The position numbers were made by a program, and so were the translations under genes. Below, piece after piece: positions 54,121 to 62,189 of a stretch of DNA of 64,000 nucleotides. Source of the stretch: Suilimivivens sp963638365 (GTDB taxonomy: Bacteria > Bacillota > Clostridia > Lachnospirales > Lachnospiraceae). Position 1 is the first letter of the stretch; every line of letters starts with the position of its first letter. The notes under the pieces were generated by a model. It had not been told where the DNA came from. It saw nothing but the letters and a program-made list of their open reading frames with translations, and made no database searches. Location: the NCBI GenBank assembly GCA_963638365.1, contig CAVHRK010000120.1, positions 59,681-123,680 on the forward strand, read 5' to 3'.

Positions 54121-54158
54121 CCAATGGACTTCAATATATTCCATTGGTATGCAGGAGG
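54121..54158 (+). promoter_or_regulatory. Leader hairpin before flagellin 1 ribosome site
   Basis: CCAATGGA at 54121-54128 pairs perfectly with TCCATTGG at 54140-54147, just before AGGAGG at 54153-54158. Several GGA triplets are present in the leader. The ribosome site is 14 bases from the ATG, unusually far. Control by CsrA is possible but not shown. Confidence 0.45.
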
Positions 54159-54172
54159 CATAGAGAACTGAT

Positions 54173-55615
54173 ATGATTATACAACATAATCTTATGGCAA
54201 TGAATGCCAATCGAAGATTCAATATCTCATCCAAAAAACAGGCGAAAGTTACAGAGAAGCTTTCTTCCGGATATAAAATCAATCGTTCCGCAGATGACGC
54301 GGCAGGTCTTGCAATCTCAGAAAAGATGCGGAGGCAGATTCGGGGACTGACTCAGGCATCCTCAAATGCGCAGGATGGCATATCCATGGTGCAGATCGCA
54401 GATGGTGCCATGGCAGAGATTCAGGACATGCTTCATCGTGGCAGCGAGTTGAGCATCAAGGCAGCGAATGGGACACTGAGTGAGGACGACCGGTCTTATA
54501 TTCAGATGGAGATTAAACAGCTTAAGAAAGAGGTTGATGGAATCTCTGAACGTACTACCTTCAACGAATTTCAGGTACTTAGAGGAAATATCCAGCCAGA
54601 CATAAATCCGTCGACGAACGTGATTATTAAGGGAAGTATGCCCTCATGGGCAACAATGGGCTCTAATGGAAATATGAGCGAAAAATATCAGACAACGGAG
54701 AAATATCAAACAACAGATGCAAATGGTAATGCCGTAATCAGTGATTTTACCATTGAACATGATGCGGCAACGATAGATTTTAGTAAGTTTGATGGAAGTC
54801 AGGATATGATTAACGATCTGGTAGGAAATGGATTCTATACAACCTGCTGTACCTGTACATCACATTACAGTATTCGTTTTACGGATGAGACAACAAGCTC
54901 TCAGACGACAAGTGGAGACCATCATATTTATAATATTGGGATCAAAGGTGCAGCCAATGCAGAAGAACTGATGGATCGAATCATGAAAGGAACGAATAAT
55001 GGATATCCCTATCGTCATTATACGAAGATTGCAGCAGATAATGCGAATGGAATCCTGACGATATATGATGATCGAAGCAATGCAGCTAAGCCTGATGCCG
55101 CGGATGGCGGAATATGGATTGGCTGGAGTAATCCGCAATTTAATATAAAAGCAGGTGGTAATTACGGTAAATTTGGTCCGGGAACCGCATATTCTTCGGA
55201 GGATCCGAAAGCATTGCGGAATCCGGCAACGATTGCATTGCAGATCGGAGCGGAGTCCGGACAACATTTAGGGATAGAGCTTCCGTCCATATCTACCAGA
55301 ATTCTTGGCCTGCAGCATGTTGATGTCAGCACGGTTGGTGGGGCAGAAGGAGGCATCGATGCATTTAAACAGGCAATTTCTTATGTGAATGAGGAACGAA
55401 GCCGGATGGGAGCCTATCAGAACCGCTTAGAGCATACAATTCGAAATCTGGATAATATTGTTGAAAATACGCAGGCAGCTGAATCGACAATCCGCGATGC
55501 TGATATGGCGAAAATGATGGTAGAGTTTTCAAATAACAATATCCTCACACAGGCATCGCAGGCCATGTTGACACAGGCAAATCAAAGCCAGCAGGGAATT
55601 TTACAGTTATTATAG
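54173..55615 (+). CDS. Flagellin 1 (large, with Cys-rich middle domain)
   Basis: A 480-residue flagellin. The conserved ends are IIQHNLMAMNANRRFN...LSSGYKINRSADDAAGLAIS and NRLEHTIRNLDNIVENTQAAESTIRDADMAKMM...NILTQASQAMLTQANQ. The middle, about residues 140-365, is an exposed variable domain holding CC-x-C (C225, C226, C228) in TTCCTCTSHYSIRF and a doubled EKYQTT at 170-182. The usual LQRIRELAVQ-like segment is changed to MLHRGSELSIKA. It is exported through the flagellar apparatus and polymerises into the filament, probably as a minor or alternative subunit. Confidence 0.92.
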   Translation: MIIQHNLMAMNANRRFNISSKKQAKVTEKLSSGYKINRSADDAAGLAISEKMRRQIRGLTQASSNAQDGISMVQIADGAMAEIQDMLHRGSELSIKAANGTLSEDDRSYIQMEIKQLKKEVDGISERTTFNEFQVLRGNIQPDINPSTNVIIKGSMPSWATMGSNGNMSEKYQTTEKYQTTDANGNAVISDFTIEHDAATIDFSKFDGSQDMINDLVGNGFYTTCCTCTSHYSIRFTDETTSSQTTSGDHHIYNIGIKGAANAEELMDRIMKGTNNGYPYRHYTKIAADNANGILTIYDDRSNAAKPDAADGGIWIGWSNPQFNIKAGGNYGKFGPGTAYSSEDPKALRNPATIALQIGAESGQHLGIELPSISTRILGLQHVDVSTVGGAEGGIDAFKQAISYVNEERSRMGAYQNRLEHTIRNLDNIVENTQAAESTIRDADMAKMMVEFSNNNILTQASQAMLTQANQSQQGILQLL

Positions 55616-55651
55616 TGATAGTCACACAATACGGAAAGACCACATCCAACA

Positions 55652-55695
55652 CCTCCCGCAGAATGAGAAAAATTTCTGCAGGGGGTTAATCTTTT
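55652..55695 (+). terminator. Terminator after flagellin 1
   Basis: CCCGCAGAA around 55655-55663 pairs with TTCTGCAGGG around 55674-55683, followed by T-rich sequence that overlaps the next sigma28 -35 element. Confidence 0.65.
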
Positions 55696-55713
55696 ATTAC
55701 CGAAAACCGATAT
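55687..55713 (+). promoter_or_regulatory. Sigma28 promoter of flaG-fliD-fliS operon
   Basis: TAAT at 55687-55690, 15 bases, then ACCGATAT at 55706-55713. It matches the sigma28 consensus at most positions and lies about 78 bases before the flaG start. Confidence 0.65.
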
Positions 55714-55790
55714 AAACTACAAGAAACCGTTAAATATGAGATTGTGACCATGTCGAACAGACATCAGGGAAGCACAGGGAGGTGTACACA

Positions 55791-56228
55791 ATGGCAATTG
55801 AACCACTAAGCAGTGCCATGACCTATCAGGCACAGAATGCACAGCAGGCAAAGCCTGTACAGAAAACTGTAGAAAACACGGATGTTTCCACTACAGTAGA
55901 ACCGACCGTCAGCTTTGATCCGACAACAGCGAAGATTAAAGAGGTCGACGAGAAGAATGGACAGGGAACTGAGACGAACAATCAGGGAACTCCGGAACAG
56001 CAGACACCGACGAATGAACAGATCAAGAAGGCTGTCGAGCAGTTGAACAAGAATATGTCTCATTCCGAAGCAATCTTTGGAATACATGAGGCAACCAATC
56101 GTGTAACGATTAAAATCGTAGACAAGGATACCAAGGAAGTGATTAAGGAACTTCCACCGGAGAAGACGCTTGATATGATCGCCAAGGCGTGGGAACTGGC
56201 CGGTATTCTGGTAGATGAGAAGAGATAG
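55791..56228 (+). CDS. flaG: FlaG family protein
   Basis: A 145-residue protein; the ATG at 55791 follows GGGAGG at 55779-55784. The N-terminal half is disordered, rich in Thr, Gln and Glu. The C-terminal half is the FlaG domain (FGIHEATNRVTIKIVDKDTKEVIKELPPEKTLDMIAKAWELAGILVDEK). FlaG influences filament length in several bacteria. It is followed after 20 bases by fliD. Confidence 0.9.
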   Translation: MAIEPLSSAMTYQAQNAQQAKPVQKTVENTDVSTTVEPTVSFDPTTAKIKEVDEKNGQGTETNNQGTPEQQTPTNEQIKKAVEQLNKNMSHSEAIFGIHEATNRVTIKIVDKDTKEVIKELPPEKTLDMIAKAWELAGILVDEKR

Positions 56229-56248
56229 AAGCAGAGGAGGTATATGAT

Positions 56249-58354
56249 ATGGCAATGCGTGTAACCGGTATGTATTCCGGATTAGACACAGAGACAATCA
56301 TTCAGGAACTGGTTGCTGCGAAGCAGACCAAGGTAGATGACCTCAAGAAGGAACAGACCAAGCTTGAGTGGAAGCAGACAGCCTGGAAGGATTTAAATGC
56401 TAAAATAACTAAGTTTTATAAAGGAAGTCTTGAGAACATGGTTTATCAGTCTTCCTATATGAAGAAGAAAACCACCTCATCGAATGACAACCTTGTCAGC
56501 ATCATCACGAAGGATGCAGCTATGGACAGTGTTCAGGAGATGGAAATCAAAAAGCTTGCAAAAGCAGGTTATCTGACCGGTGGCGTAATCACAGATAAGG
56601 ATGGCAAGAAGGTAACATCCGGAAGTAAACTGGTTGACAAGCTCGGAATTGCAAGCGGAAGTAAGTTCGCAATTAATGCATCCGGTAAGACCGTGGATAT
56701 TACAGTAGATGAGAATACCACCATCAACGATGTGGTATCCAAGCTTCAGGAAGCTGGTGTTAAGGCAAGCTTTGATGCCAAGAACCAGAGACTGTTTATC
56801 GGTTCAGAGGGAACCGGAGCAGCCAGTGACTTTACAATCACGGCGGATAACAGCGATGGACTTGCAGCAATGGAGAAGTTGGGAATCCTTACATATGGCA
56901 GTGGCGATGATGATGATAAGGTCCTTGCAGCATATAAGAAGTGGGCTGAAATGTCCGATGAGGATAAGCAGGCAGCGATCGATTCCGGGGCAGCGAGCCT
57001 TTTAAAGACTTATAAAGCAGAACGCGACTCCCTGACGAAACAGAATGAGAGCCTGAACAAGAAGCAGGATGCGTTGATTGAACAATTCAAAAAGGAATTC
57101 TCCGACAGCACTATTTTTGATGATGTAACGGCTTCTGATTTTGCAGACCAGCTCAGCGCAAGAATTGATGAGCTTAAGAAGTCCCAGGAAGACGCACAGG
57201 CTGTTATTGATGATGAAAATGCATCGGCAGACGATAAGGCGGCAGCGCAGGAAACATTAAATAAGTCAAAAAGCGAACTTTCCTATCTGGAAGGTTATCA
57301 GTCCAATGCAGAAACGATCGCATCCAATCAGGAACGTATCGATGAACTGAATCAGGACTACATCAACGAAGATGGTACGGCCGGAACGAAGACAGTTGAA
57401 GAAGCAACCGCTTATGTAGAAGAGCGTATCAGCCAGGCTAAGGATATGGTTGCAGATTATGCAGCAAAGAAAGCTGCTTATGATGCAAAGCCTGCCAACG
57501 AACGTGCAGTTAAGACCGATGGACAGGATGCAGAGATTGTATTAAATGGTGCAACCTTTACCGCAAGCAGCAACACCTTTGAAATTAACGGACTTACGAT
57601 TACCTGTAAAGGCCTTACGACAGATGGGGAGAAGATCACACTTACCACGGAGAATGATGTAAGTGGTATCTACGATATGATCAAAGGCTTCATTAACGAA
57701 TACAGTGACCTGATCAATGAGATGGATAAGCTTTACAATGCAGACTCTGCGAAGGGATACGATCCTCTGACCGATGAGGAAAAGGATTCCATGAGCGACA
57801 CGGAAGTGGAGAAATGGGAGACAAAGATCAAAGATGCCCTTCTTCGTAGGGACTCCACATTGAGTACGGTTTCCAGTGCATTGAAGGAGATTATGGCTTC
57901 AAGCTTTACCGTCAATGGTAAGTCGATGAGCCTGTCTGACTTCGGCATTGAGACGTTGAGTTATTTTTCCGCGGAGGATAATGAGAAGAACGCTTATCAC
58001 ATCAACGGCGATGCAGATGATGATGATGTTAAGAATAAAACCAATACCTTGCAGGAAATGATTTCAACAGATCCGGATAGTGTAGTATCGTTCTTCACCC
58101 AGCTTGGTAAGAGCCTGAATTCCAAGATCAAGGATCTTATGGGCAGAACAGATTACAGCAGTATGAATTCCGTCTACGATGACAAGAAGATGAAGACGGA
58201 TTATGACAACTACACCACGAAGATCAAAGAAGCAGAACAAAAACTGCAGGATTATGAAGATAAATGGTACAGCAAATTCTCCAAGATGGAGACTGCACTG
58301 GCTAAGTTACAGTCTAACTCCAGCGCAATATCAAGCTTGTTAGGAGGCTCATGA
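56249..58354 (+). CDS. fliD: Flagellar filament cap protein FliD
   Basis: A 701-residue HAP2. The N-terminus AMRVTGMYSGLDTETIIQELVAAKQTKVDDLKKEQTKLEWKQTAW is diagnostic, and the C-terminus YDNYTTKIKEAEQKLQDYEDKWYSKFSKMETALAKLQSNSS is the typical coiled coil. FliD caps the filament and folds incoming flagellin. It is longer than most FliD (450-550) through a central acidic coiled-coil segment encoded at about 57000-57480. Starts behind GAGGAGGTA. Confidence 0.94.
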   Translation: MAMRVTGMYSGLDTETIIQELVAAKQTKVDDLKKEQTKLEWKQTAWKDLNAKITKFYKGSLENMVYQSSYMKKKTTSSNDNLVSIITKDAAMDSVQEMEIKKLAKAGYLTGGVITDKDGKKVTSGSKLVDKLGIASGSKFAINASGKTVDITVDENTTINDVVSKLQEAGVKASFDAKNQRLFIGSEGTGAASDFTITADNSDGLAAMEKLGILTYGSGDDDDKVLAAYKKWAEMSDEDKQAAIDSGAASLLKTYKAERDSLTKQNESLNKKQDALIEQFKKEFSDSTIFDDVTASDFADQLSARIDELKKSQEDAQAVIDDENASADDKAAAQETLNKSKSELSYLEGYQSNAETIASNQERIDELNQDYINEDGTAGTKTVEEATAYVEERISQAKDMVADYAAKKAAYDAKPANERAVKTDGQDAEIVLNGATFTASSNTFEINGLTITCKGLTTDGEKITLTTENDVSGIYDMIKGFINEYSDLINEMDKLYNADSAKGYDPLTDEEKDSMSDTEVEKWETKIKDALLRRDSTLSTVSSALKEIMASSFTVNGKSMSLSDFGIETLSYFSAEDNEKNAYHINGDADDDDVKNKTNTLQEMISTDPDSVVSFFTQLGKSLNSKIKDLMGRTDYSSMNSVYDDKKMKTDYDNYTTKIKEAEQKLQDYEDKWYSKFSKMETALAKLQSNSSAISSLLGGS

Positions 58355-58355
58355 T

Positions 58356-58745
58356 ATGGCATTGCCTAATGCTTATGCACAATACAAAAACAGCAAGGTT
58401 CTCACGGCATCCCCGGCGGAACTGACACTTATGTTATATGAGGGAGCGATTAAGTTCTGTAATATTGCAATTCTGGCAATTGAACAGAAGGAAGTTGAGA
58501 AAGCTCATATCAATATCCGCAAGGCACAGAAGATTATTGAACATCTGATGGCTACTCTGGATATGAAGTATCCGGTGGCGAAGGATTTTGATAACATGTA
58601 TCAGTATATTCTTCGAAGACTTACGGAAGCCAATATGAGTAAAGATCCTGAGATCCTTAAGGAAGTGTTGACTCATTTGCATGCGATCAGAGACAACTGG
58701 AAGGAAGTTATGCGGGTTAACCGTGAGAAGGGAGTTGTATGTTAA
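58356..58745 (+). CDS. fliS: Flagellar export chaperone FliS
   Basis: A 129-residue four-helix protein, ANAYAQYKNSKVLTASPAELTLMLYEGAIKFCNIA. It binds the flagellin C-terminus before export. The start is one base after the fliD stop, and its 3' end overlaps the next gene by seven bases, so fliD-fliS-fliT-like are coupled. Confidence 0.95.
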   Translation: MALPNAYAQYKNSKVLTASPAELTLMLYEGAIKFCNIAILAIEQKEVEKAHINIRKAQKIIEHLMATLDMKYPVAKDFDNMYQYILRRLTEANMSKDPEILKEVLTHLHAIRDNWKEVMRVNREKGVVC

Positions 58746-59215
58746 ACAGCTATCTAAGTATTCTTGAGGACAGCCTGCGGAAAAAGCTTACGATTCTGGA
58801 GCAGATTGAGGAAGTCAGCAATGCGCAGACAGCGCTTATAAAAGAAGATCAGTTTGATTTGCAGCGTTTCGACGGAATGGTAGATGAAAAGGATGACTTC
58901 GTCAAACAGCTTGAAGAATTGGACAACGGTTTCGAAACATTATATGATAAAGTTCGGGAAGAACTTTTGAAGGATCGTAGCAAATATGAGCAGCAGATCC
59001 GACGTATGCAGGAGCTGATCGGACAGATCACGGATAAAAGTGTCTCCATTCAGGCTAAGGAAAGTCGTAATAAGGCTGCGATTGAACGATACTTCGCAAG
59101 AGAGAAGCAAAGCATTGGGCAAGGACGAAGAACGGCGAAGGCAGCATATGGCTATTACCAGAATATGAGTAATGTCAATACGCAGGCATCGGTATTTTTA
59201 GATCGAAAAAAATAA
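58739..59215 (+). CDS. FliT-like flagellar chaperone candidate
   Basis: A 158-residue helical protein (LSILEDSLRKKLTILEQIEEVSNAQTALIKEDQFDLQRFDGMVDEKDDFVKQLEELDNGFETLYDK). Sequence is coiled-coil rich and charged. Its place after fliS is where fliT, the chaperone of FliD, is found, and similar proteins occur there in other Clostridia. The FliT assignment is by position and helical character; no strong motif is visible. It overlaps fliS by seven bases. Confidence 0.7.
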   Translation: MLNSYLSILEDSLRKKLTILEQIEEVSNAQTALIKEDQFDLQRFDGMVDEKDDFVKQLEELDNGFETLYDKVREELLKDRSKYEQQIRRMQELIGQITDKSVSIQAKESRNKAAIERYFAREKQSIGQGRRTAKAAYGYYQNMSNVNTQASVFLDRKK

Positions 59216-59235
59216 ATTTTATTTTCTAAAAAGAC

Positions 59236-59262
59236 TAAAGTTTTTCAAAATCATTCCGATAT
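59236..59262 (+). promoter_or_regulatory. Sigma28 promoter of flagellin gene 2
   Basis: TAAA at 59236-59239, a 15-base spacer, then TCCGATAT at 59255-59262. The leader to the flagellin start is about 140 bases. Confidence 0.85.
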
Positions 59263-59366
59263 ACTTAACAAGTAAAGCAAAACAAAGTGCTTTCTTAAAA
59301 GAAAAGAACGCAGCCAAACTTTTAGATACGCGCGGATTTGAAAGGGAGGATGCAAAACAATCAACA

Positions 59367-59403
59367 AACGTACGCAGGGAAGCGACGTTAAATTCAAGGA
59401 GGA
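59367..59403 (+). promoter_or_regulatory. Candidate CsrA target: hairpin with AGGGAA loop upstream of flagellin 2 ribosome site
   Basis: AACGT and CGC (59367-59375, one bulged A) pair with GCG and ACGTT (59382-59389), displaying AGGGAA in the loop. The Shine-Dalgarno AAGGAGGAA follows at 59397-59405. A GGA in a hairpin loop plus a GGA in the ribosome site is the layout of the two CsrA sites on B. subtilis hag mRNA. CsrA and FliW are encoded 8 kb upstream. Binding is inferred. Confidence 0.55.
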
Positions 59404-59410
59404 ATAAATT

Positions 59411-60463
59411 ATGGTAGTACAACACAATCTTACAGCAATGAACTCTAACAGAATGTTAGGCTTAACAACCAAGACACAGGCTAAGTCCACTGAGAAGTTA
59501 TCTTCCGGATATAAGATCAACAGAGCAGCAGATGATGCAGCAGGTCTTTCAATTTCCGAGAAGATGAGACGTCAGATCAGAGGTTTAACACAGGCTTCTG
59601 CTAATGCACAGGATGGTATTTCTTGTGTACAGACCGCTGAAGGTGCTCTGAATGAAGTTCATGATATGTTACAACGTATCAACGAACTGGCTGTTAAGGG
59701 TGAAAATGGAACTCTTACATCAACTGACCGTCAGTATATTCAGTCAGAAGTTAAGCAGCTGATGAGCGAAATTGATCGTGTACAGTCTACAACCACATTC
59801 AACGAGCAGAACTTACTTGATGGTTCCTTTACAAGCAAGGGACTTCAGGTTGGAGCAGAAGCAGGTCAGCATATTGGTGTCACAATTGCTAATATGAATA
59901 CCAATCAGCTGATTGCACAGGCACTTAAGGATGGCACTAAATTTGATGTAAATCATTTGGAAGTTGAGACTACTGGCGCAAATGTAGGACAGGTAACTCA
60001 ACATGATCAGGAGTATAGTGGAGCAGCAGATAAAACGTCAAAAGAAGATGTAGTTCTTGATGCTAAGATGCTTGATAAGTTTTATGCATTTGACAAAGAT
60101 AAAATCGTGGATAATGATAAGGTTAAGAAGGCTGATATCACTTCTGATTCCCAGACACTGGATTCTGAAGCTCCTACCGCAGCAGACTTCGCAGCATTAA
60201 ATGCATTTGCTAAGAGCGCTCTTAAGACTGTTTCCCAGCAGAGATCTGATCTCGGTGCTGTTCAGAACCGTCTTGAGCATACCATCAACAACCTTGACAA
60301 CGTTGTGGAGAACACCACATCTGCTGAAAGCCAGATTCGTGATACAGATATGGCTACAGAGATGGTTAAGTACTCTAACAACAACATCCTTACTCAGGCA
60401 GGTCAGGCAATGCTTGCACAGGCTAACCAGAGCAACCAGGGTGTACTGTCACTGTTAGGTTAA
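59411..60463 (+). CDS. Flagellin 2 (probable major filament subunit)
   Basis: A 350-residue flagellin. VVQHNLTAMNSNRMLGLTTKTQAKSTEKLSSGYKINRAADDAAGLSIS begins it, and NRLEHTINNLDNVVENTTSAESQIRDTDMATEMVKYSNNNILTQAGQAMLAQANQSNQGVLSLL ends it, both as in major clostridial flagellins. MLQRINELAVKG keeps most of the TLR5-contact segment. The short acidic middle (about residues 160-275) is the exposed part. It has its own sigma28 promoter, a structured leader and a codon bias typical of high expression. Confidence 0.95.
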   Translation: MVVQHNLTAMNSNRMLGLTTKTQAKSTEKLSSGYKINRAADDAAGLSISEKMRRQIRGLTQASANAQDGISCVQTAEGALNEVHDMLQRINELAVKGENGTLTSTDRQYIQSEVKQLMSEIDRVQSTTTFNEQNLLDGSFTSKGLQVGAEAGQHIGVTIANMNTNQLIAQALKDGTKFDVNHLEVETTGANVGQVTQHDQEYSGAADKTSKEDVVLDAKMLDKFYAFDKDKIVDNDKVKKADITSDSQTLDSEAPTAADFAALNAFAKSALKTVSQQRSDLGAVQNRLEHTINNLDNVVENTTSAESQIRDTDMATEMVKYSNNNILTQAGQAMLAQANQSNQGVLSLLG

Positions 60464-60506
60464 TAGCCATTTGAAATGACAAAGAGTTATTGAATGTAAC
60501 TACCAG

Positions 60507-60540
60507 GCGGACTCGGTTTTACCGGGTCCGCTTTATGTTA
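60507..60540 (+). terminator. Terminator after flagellin 2
   Basis: GCGGACTCGGT at 60507-60517 pairs with ACCGGGTCCGC at 60521-60531 with one mismatch. The T tail is weak (TTTATGTTATTT), so some read-through is possible. Confidence 0.8.
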
Positions 60541-60555
60541 TTTATATGTTAAGTA

Positions 60556-60583
60556 TAAATAATGTGACACGATCAGCCGATAA
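60556..60583 (+). promoter_or_regulatory. Sigma28-like promoter before the cytidylyltransferase operon
   Basis: TAAA at 60556-60559, a 16-base gap, then a perfect GCCGATAA at 60576-60583. The spacing is one base longer than the usual 15. It lies about 150 bases upstream of the cytidylyltransferase start. Confidence 0.6.
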
Positions 60584-60620
60584 TAATATATAGAATTACA
60601 TAAGAATGACAGGGAAGGTC

Positions 60621-60711
60621 AGGAGTTTATCATGGAGGATAGAGATTGAAGAGACAGGAATGCAAATTGATTATTGTAATTTCAGATCAATTTATATTCC
60701 TGTCTTTTTAA
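60621..60711 (+). promoter_or_regulatory. Leader with five-codon mini-ORF and terminator (attenuator or sRNA candidate)
   Basis: AGGAG at 60621-60625 precedes ATG at 60632, which reads MEDRD and stops at 60649. A long hairpin follows directly: AGACAGGAAT (60652-60661) with ATTCCTGTCT (60696-60705), and AAATTGA (60664-60670) with TCAATTT (60687-60693), ending in TTTTTA. This is a complete terminator between the sigma28 promoter and the next gene. The RNA may be an attenuator or a stand-alone short RNA of about 120 bases. Confidence 0.6.
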
Positions 60712-60735
60712 TATGAATTAATGGAGTATAACAGC

Positions 60736-61449
60736 ATGAATACAGCACTGATTTTAGCGGGTGGAGTGGATGCCCGATTTAAAATGGACATTCCTAAACA
60801 GTTTGTCAATGTGAATAATCGTCCCATTATTGTATATACATTGGAAATCTTTCAGAATCATCCGGATATCGATGAGATTATGGTTACTTGTCTGGATGGA
60901 TGGCAGGAAATGGTTCGTGTATATGGGAAACAGTTCAATATTACGAAATTAAAGGAAATCATTCCCGGGGGAAAAGATGCTCAGGAATCAACTTTCAATG
61001 GACTGAAGGCAATGAGGAATCATATGGGACAAGGGGATATTGTAATCGTACATGATGCGATCCGTCCTATGGTTTCAGAAGAGATTATTACGAGCAGCAT
61101 TCAGATGTGCCGTAAGAAAGGTATGGGTGTTGCAGCAACCTATATTATGGATACCATTATGCATTCTGGAAATGGCAGGGAAGGCTATGAGAGTCTTAAC
61201 CGTTACCAGATTATGAAGGTGCAGACACCACAGGCCTTTGACTTTGAATTGCTGTGGAAGCTACACAATCAGGCTGTTGAGAAAAAATGCTATGGAGCTT
61301 GGGATAACAGCTCAATGATCACAAAACTAGGAGAGACTGTTTATTTTTCAGAAGGTTCGGACTTGAATCTTAAGATTAATACGACAGAAGATGTGGAAAT
61401 GTTTCGTGCACTGTATAAAATGAAGCATCCAGAGGAAAAGAATTCATGA
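60736..61449 (+). CDS. IspD/TarI-type cytidylyltransferase, copy 1
   Basis: A 237-residue nucleotidyltransferase. It has LILAGGVDARFKMDIPKQF (the CTP-binding loop, with R and K of IspD present but a Gly replaced by Asp), VHDAIRP, QTPQAF and NLKINTTEDVEMF. Relatives make CDP-methylerythritol (IspD) or CDP-ribitol (TarI). The neighbouring TagB/F-like gene argues for a CDP-polyol for surface or flagellar decoration rather than isoprenoid synthesis. The start at 60736 follows GGAG; the stop overlaps the second copy by four bases. Confidence 0.8.
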   Translation: MNTALILAGGVDARFKMDIPKQFVNVNNRPIIVYTLEIFQNHPDIDEIMVTCLDGWQEMVRVYGKQFNITKLKEIIPGGKDAQESTFNGLKAMRNHMGQGDIVIVHDAIRPMVSEEIITSSIQMCRKKGMGVAATYIMDTIMHSGNGREGYESLNRYQIMKVQTPQAFDFELLWKLHNQAVEKKCYGAWDNSSMITKLGETVYFSEGSDLNLKINTTEDVEMFRALYKMKHPEEKNS

Positions 61450-62156
61450 ATATTGCACTGATATTGGCGGGGGGACATGGAAATCGAACAGAACAAGATA
61501 TTCCTAAGCAATTTATGAATGTCTATGAGAAACCCCTGATTATTTATACGTTAGAGAACTTTGAAAAACACCCGGATATTGATGGCATTGCGGTGGTTTG
61601 TCTTGAAGGATGGCATGAGGTTTTAAAAGCCTATGCGAAACAGTATGGAATTACAAAATTGAAATGGATTGTATCAGGTGGCAGAGATGGACAAGAATCC
61701 ACACAACGAGGCGTAGAAGCATTAAGGGGGATATGTGATTCGGATGATGTCGTTTTAGTGCATGACGCAATCCGACCATTCCTTACACCGGAGGTAATCA
61801 CAGACGCGATAACCAAATGCAGGCAGAAGGGATCCGGATTAAGTGCTGTCAGATGTCAGGAAACGATAGTAAGGTCAACGGATGGAATATCAGGAGATGA
61901 AGGAATTTCCAGACAGGAAATTATGCGTGTGCAGACACCACAGGCATATAAATATGCAAAAGTATGCTGGGCTTATGAAGAGGCAGACAGAAGAGGAATC
62001 AAAGGTGAGGTATATATTAACACCTTAATGCTTCGCCTGGGAGAAAGAGTTTATTTCTCTAAGGGGACAGATAAAAATGTGAAGATCACCACAATTGATG
62101 ATTTAGAAGTATTTAAAGCGTTACTTAAAATGGAAAGAGAAGACTGGATTAAATAG
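61446..62156 (+). CDS. IspD/TarI-type cytidylyltransferase, copy 2
   Basis: A 236-residue paralog of the preceding gene. It has LILAGGHGNRTEQDIPKQF with the intact G-x-G loop, VHDAIRPFL, QTPQAY and NVKITTIDDLEVF. It lacks the acidic residue of IspD near EVYINTLML, where copy 1 has WDNSSM. Two different copies in a row may form a heterodimer or act on two sugars. Overlaps copy 1 by four bases (ATGA), so translation is coupled. It is followed after 33 bases by the TagB/F-like gene. Confidence 0.8.
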   Translation: MNIALILAGGHGNRTEQDIPKQFMNVYEKPLIIYTLENFEKHPDIDGIAVVCLEGWHEVLKAYAKQYGITKLKWIVSGGRDGQESTQRGVEALRGICDSDDVVLVHDAIRPFLTPEVITDAITKCRQKGSGLSAVRCQETIVRSTDGISGDEGISRQEIMRVQTPQAYKYAKVCWAYEEADRRGIKGEVYINTLMLRLGERVYFSKGTDKNVKITTIDDLEVFKALLKMEREDWIK

Positions 62157-62189
62157 AATCCGAATGGAAGGATAGAAAGTGATTGTATT

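Noticed and set aside
60721..60735. Earlier ATG of the first cytidylyltransferase
   Set aside because: The reading MEYNS is encoded by the ribosome-site region itself (GGAG at 60724-60727); the family start MNTALILAGG at 60736 fits better.
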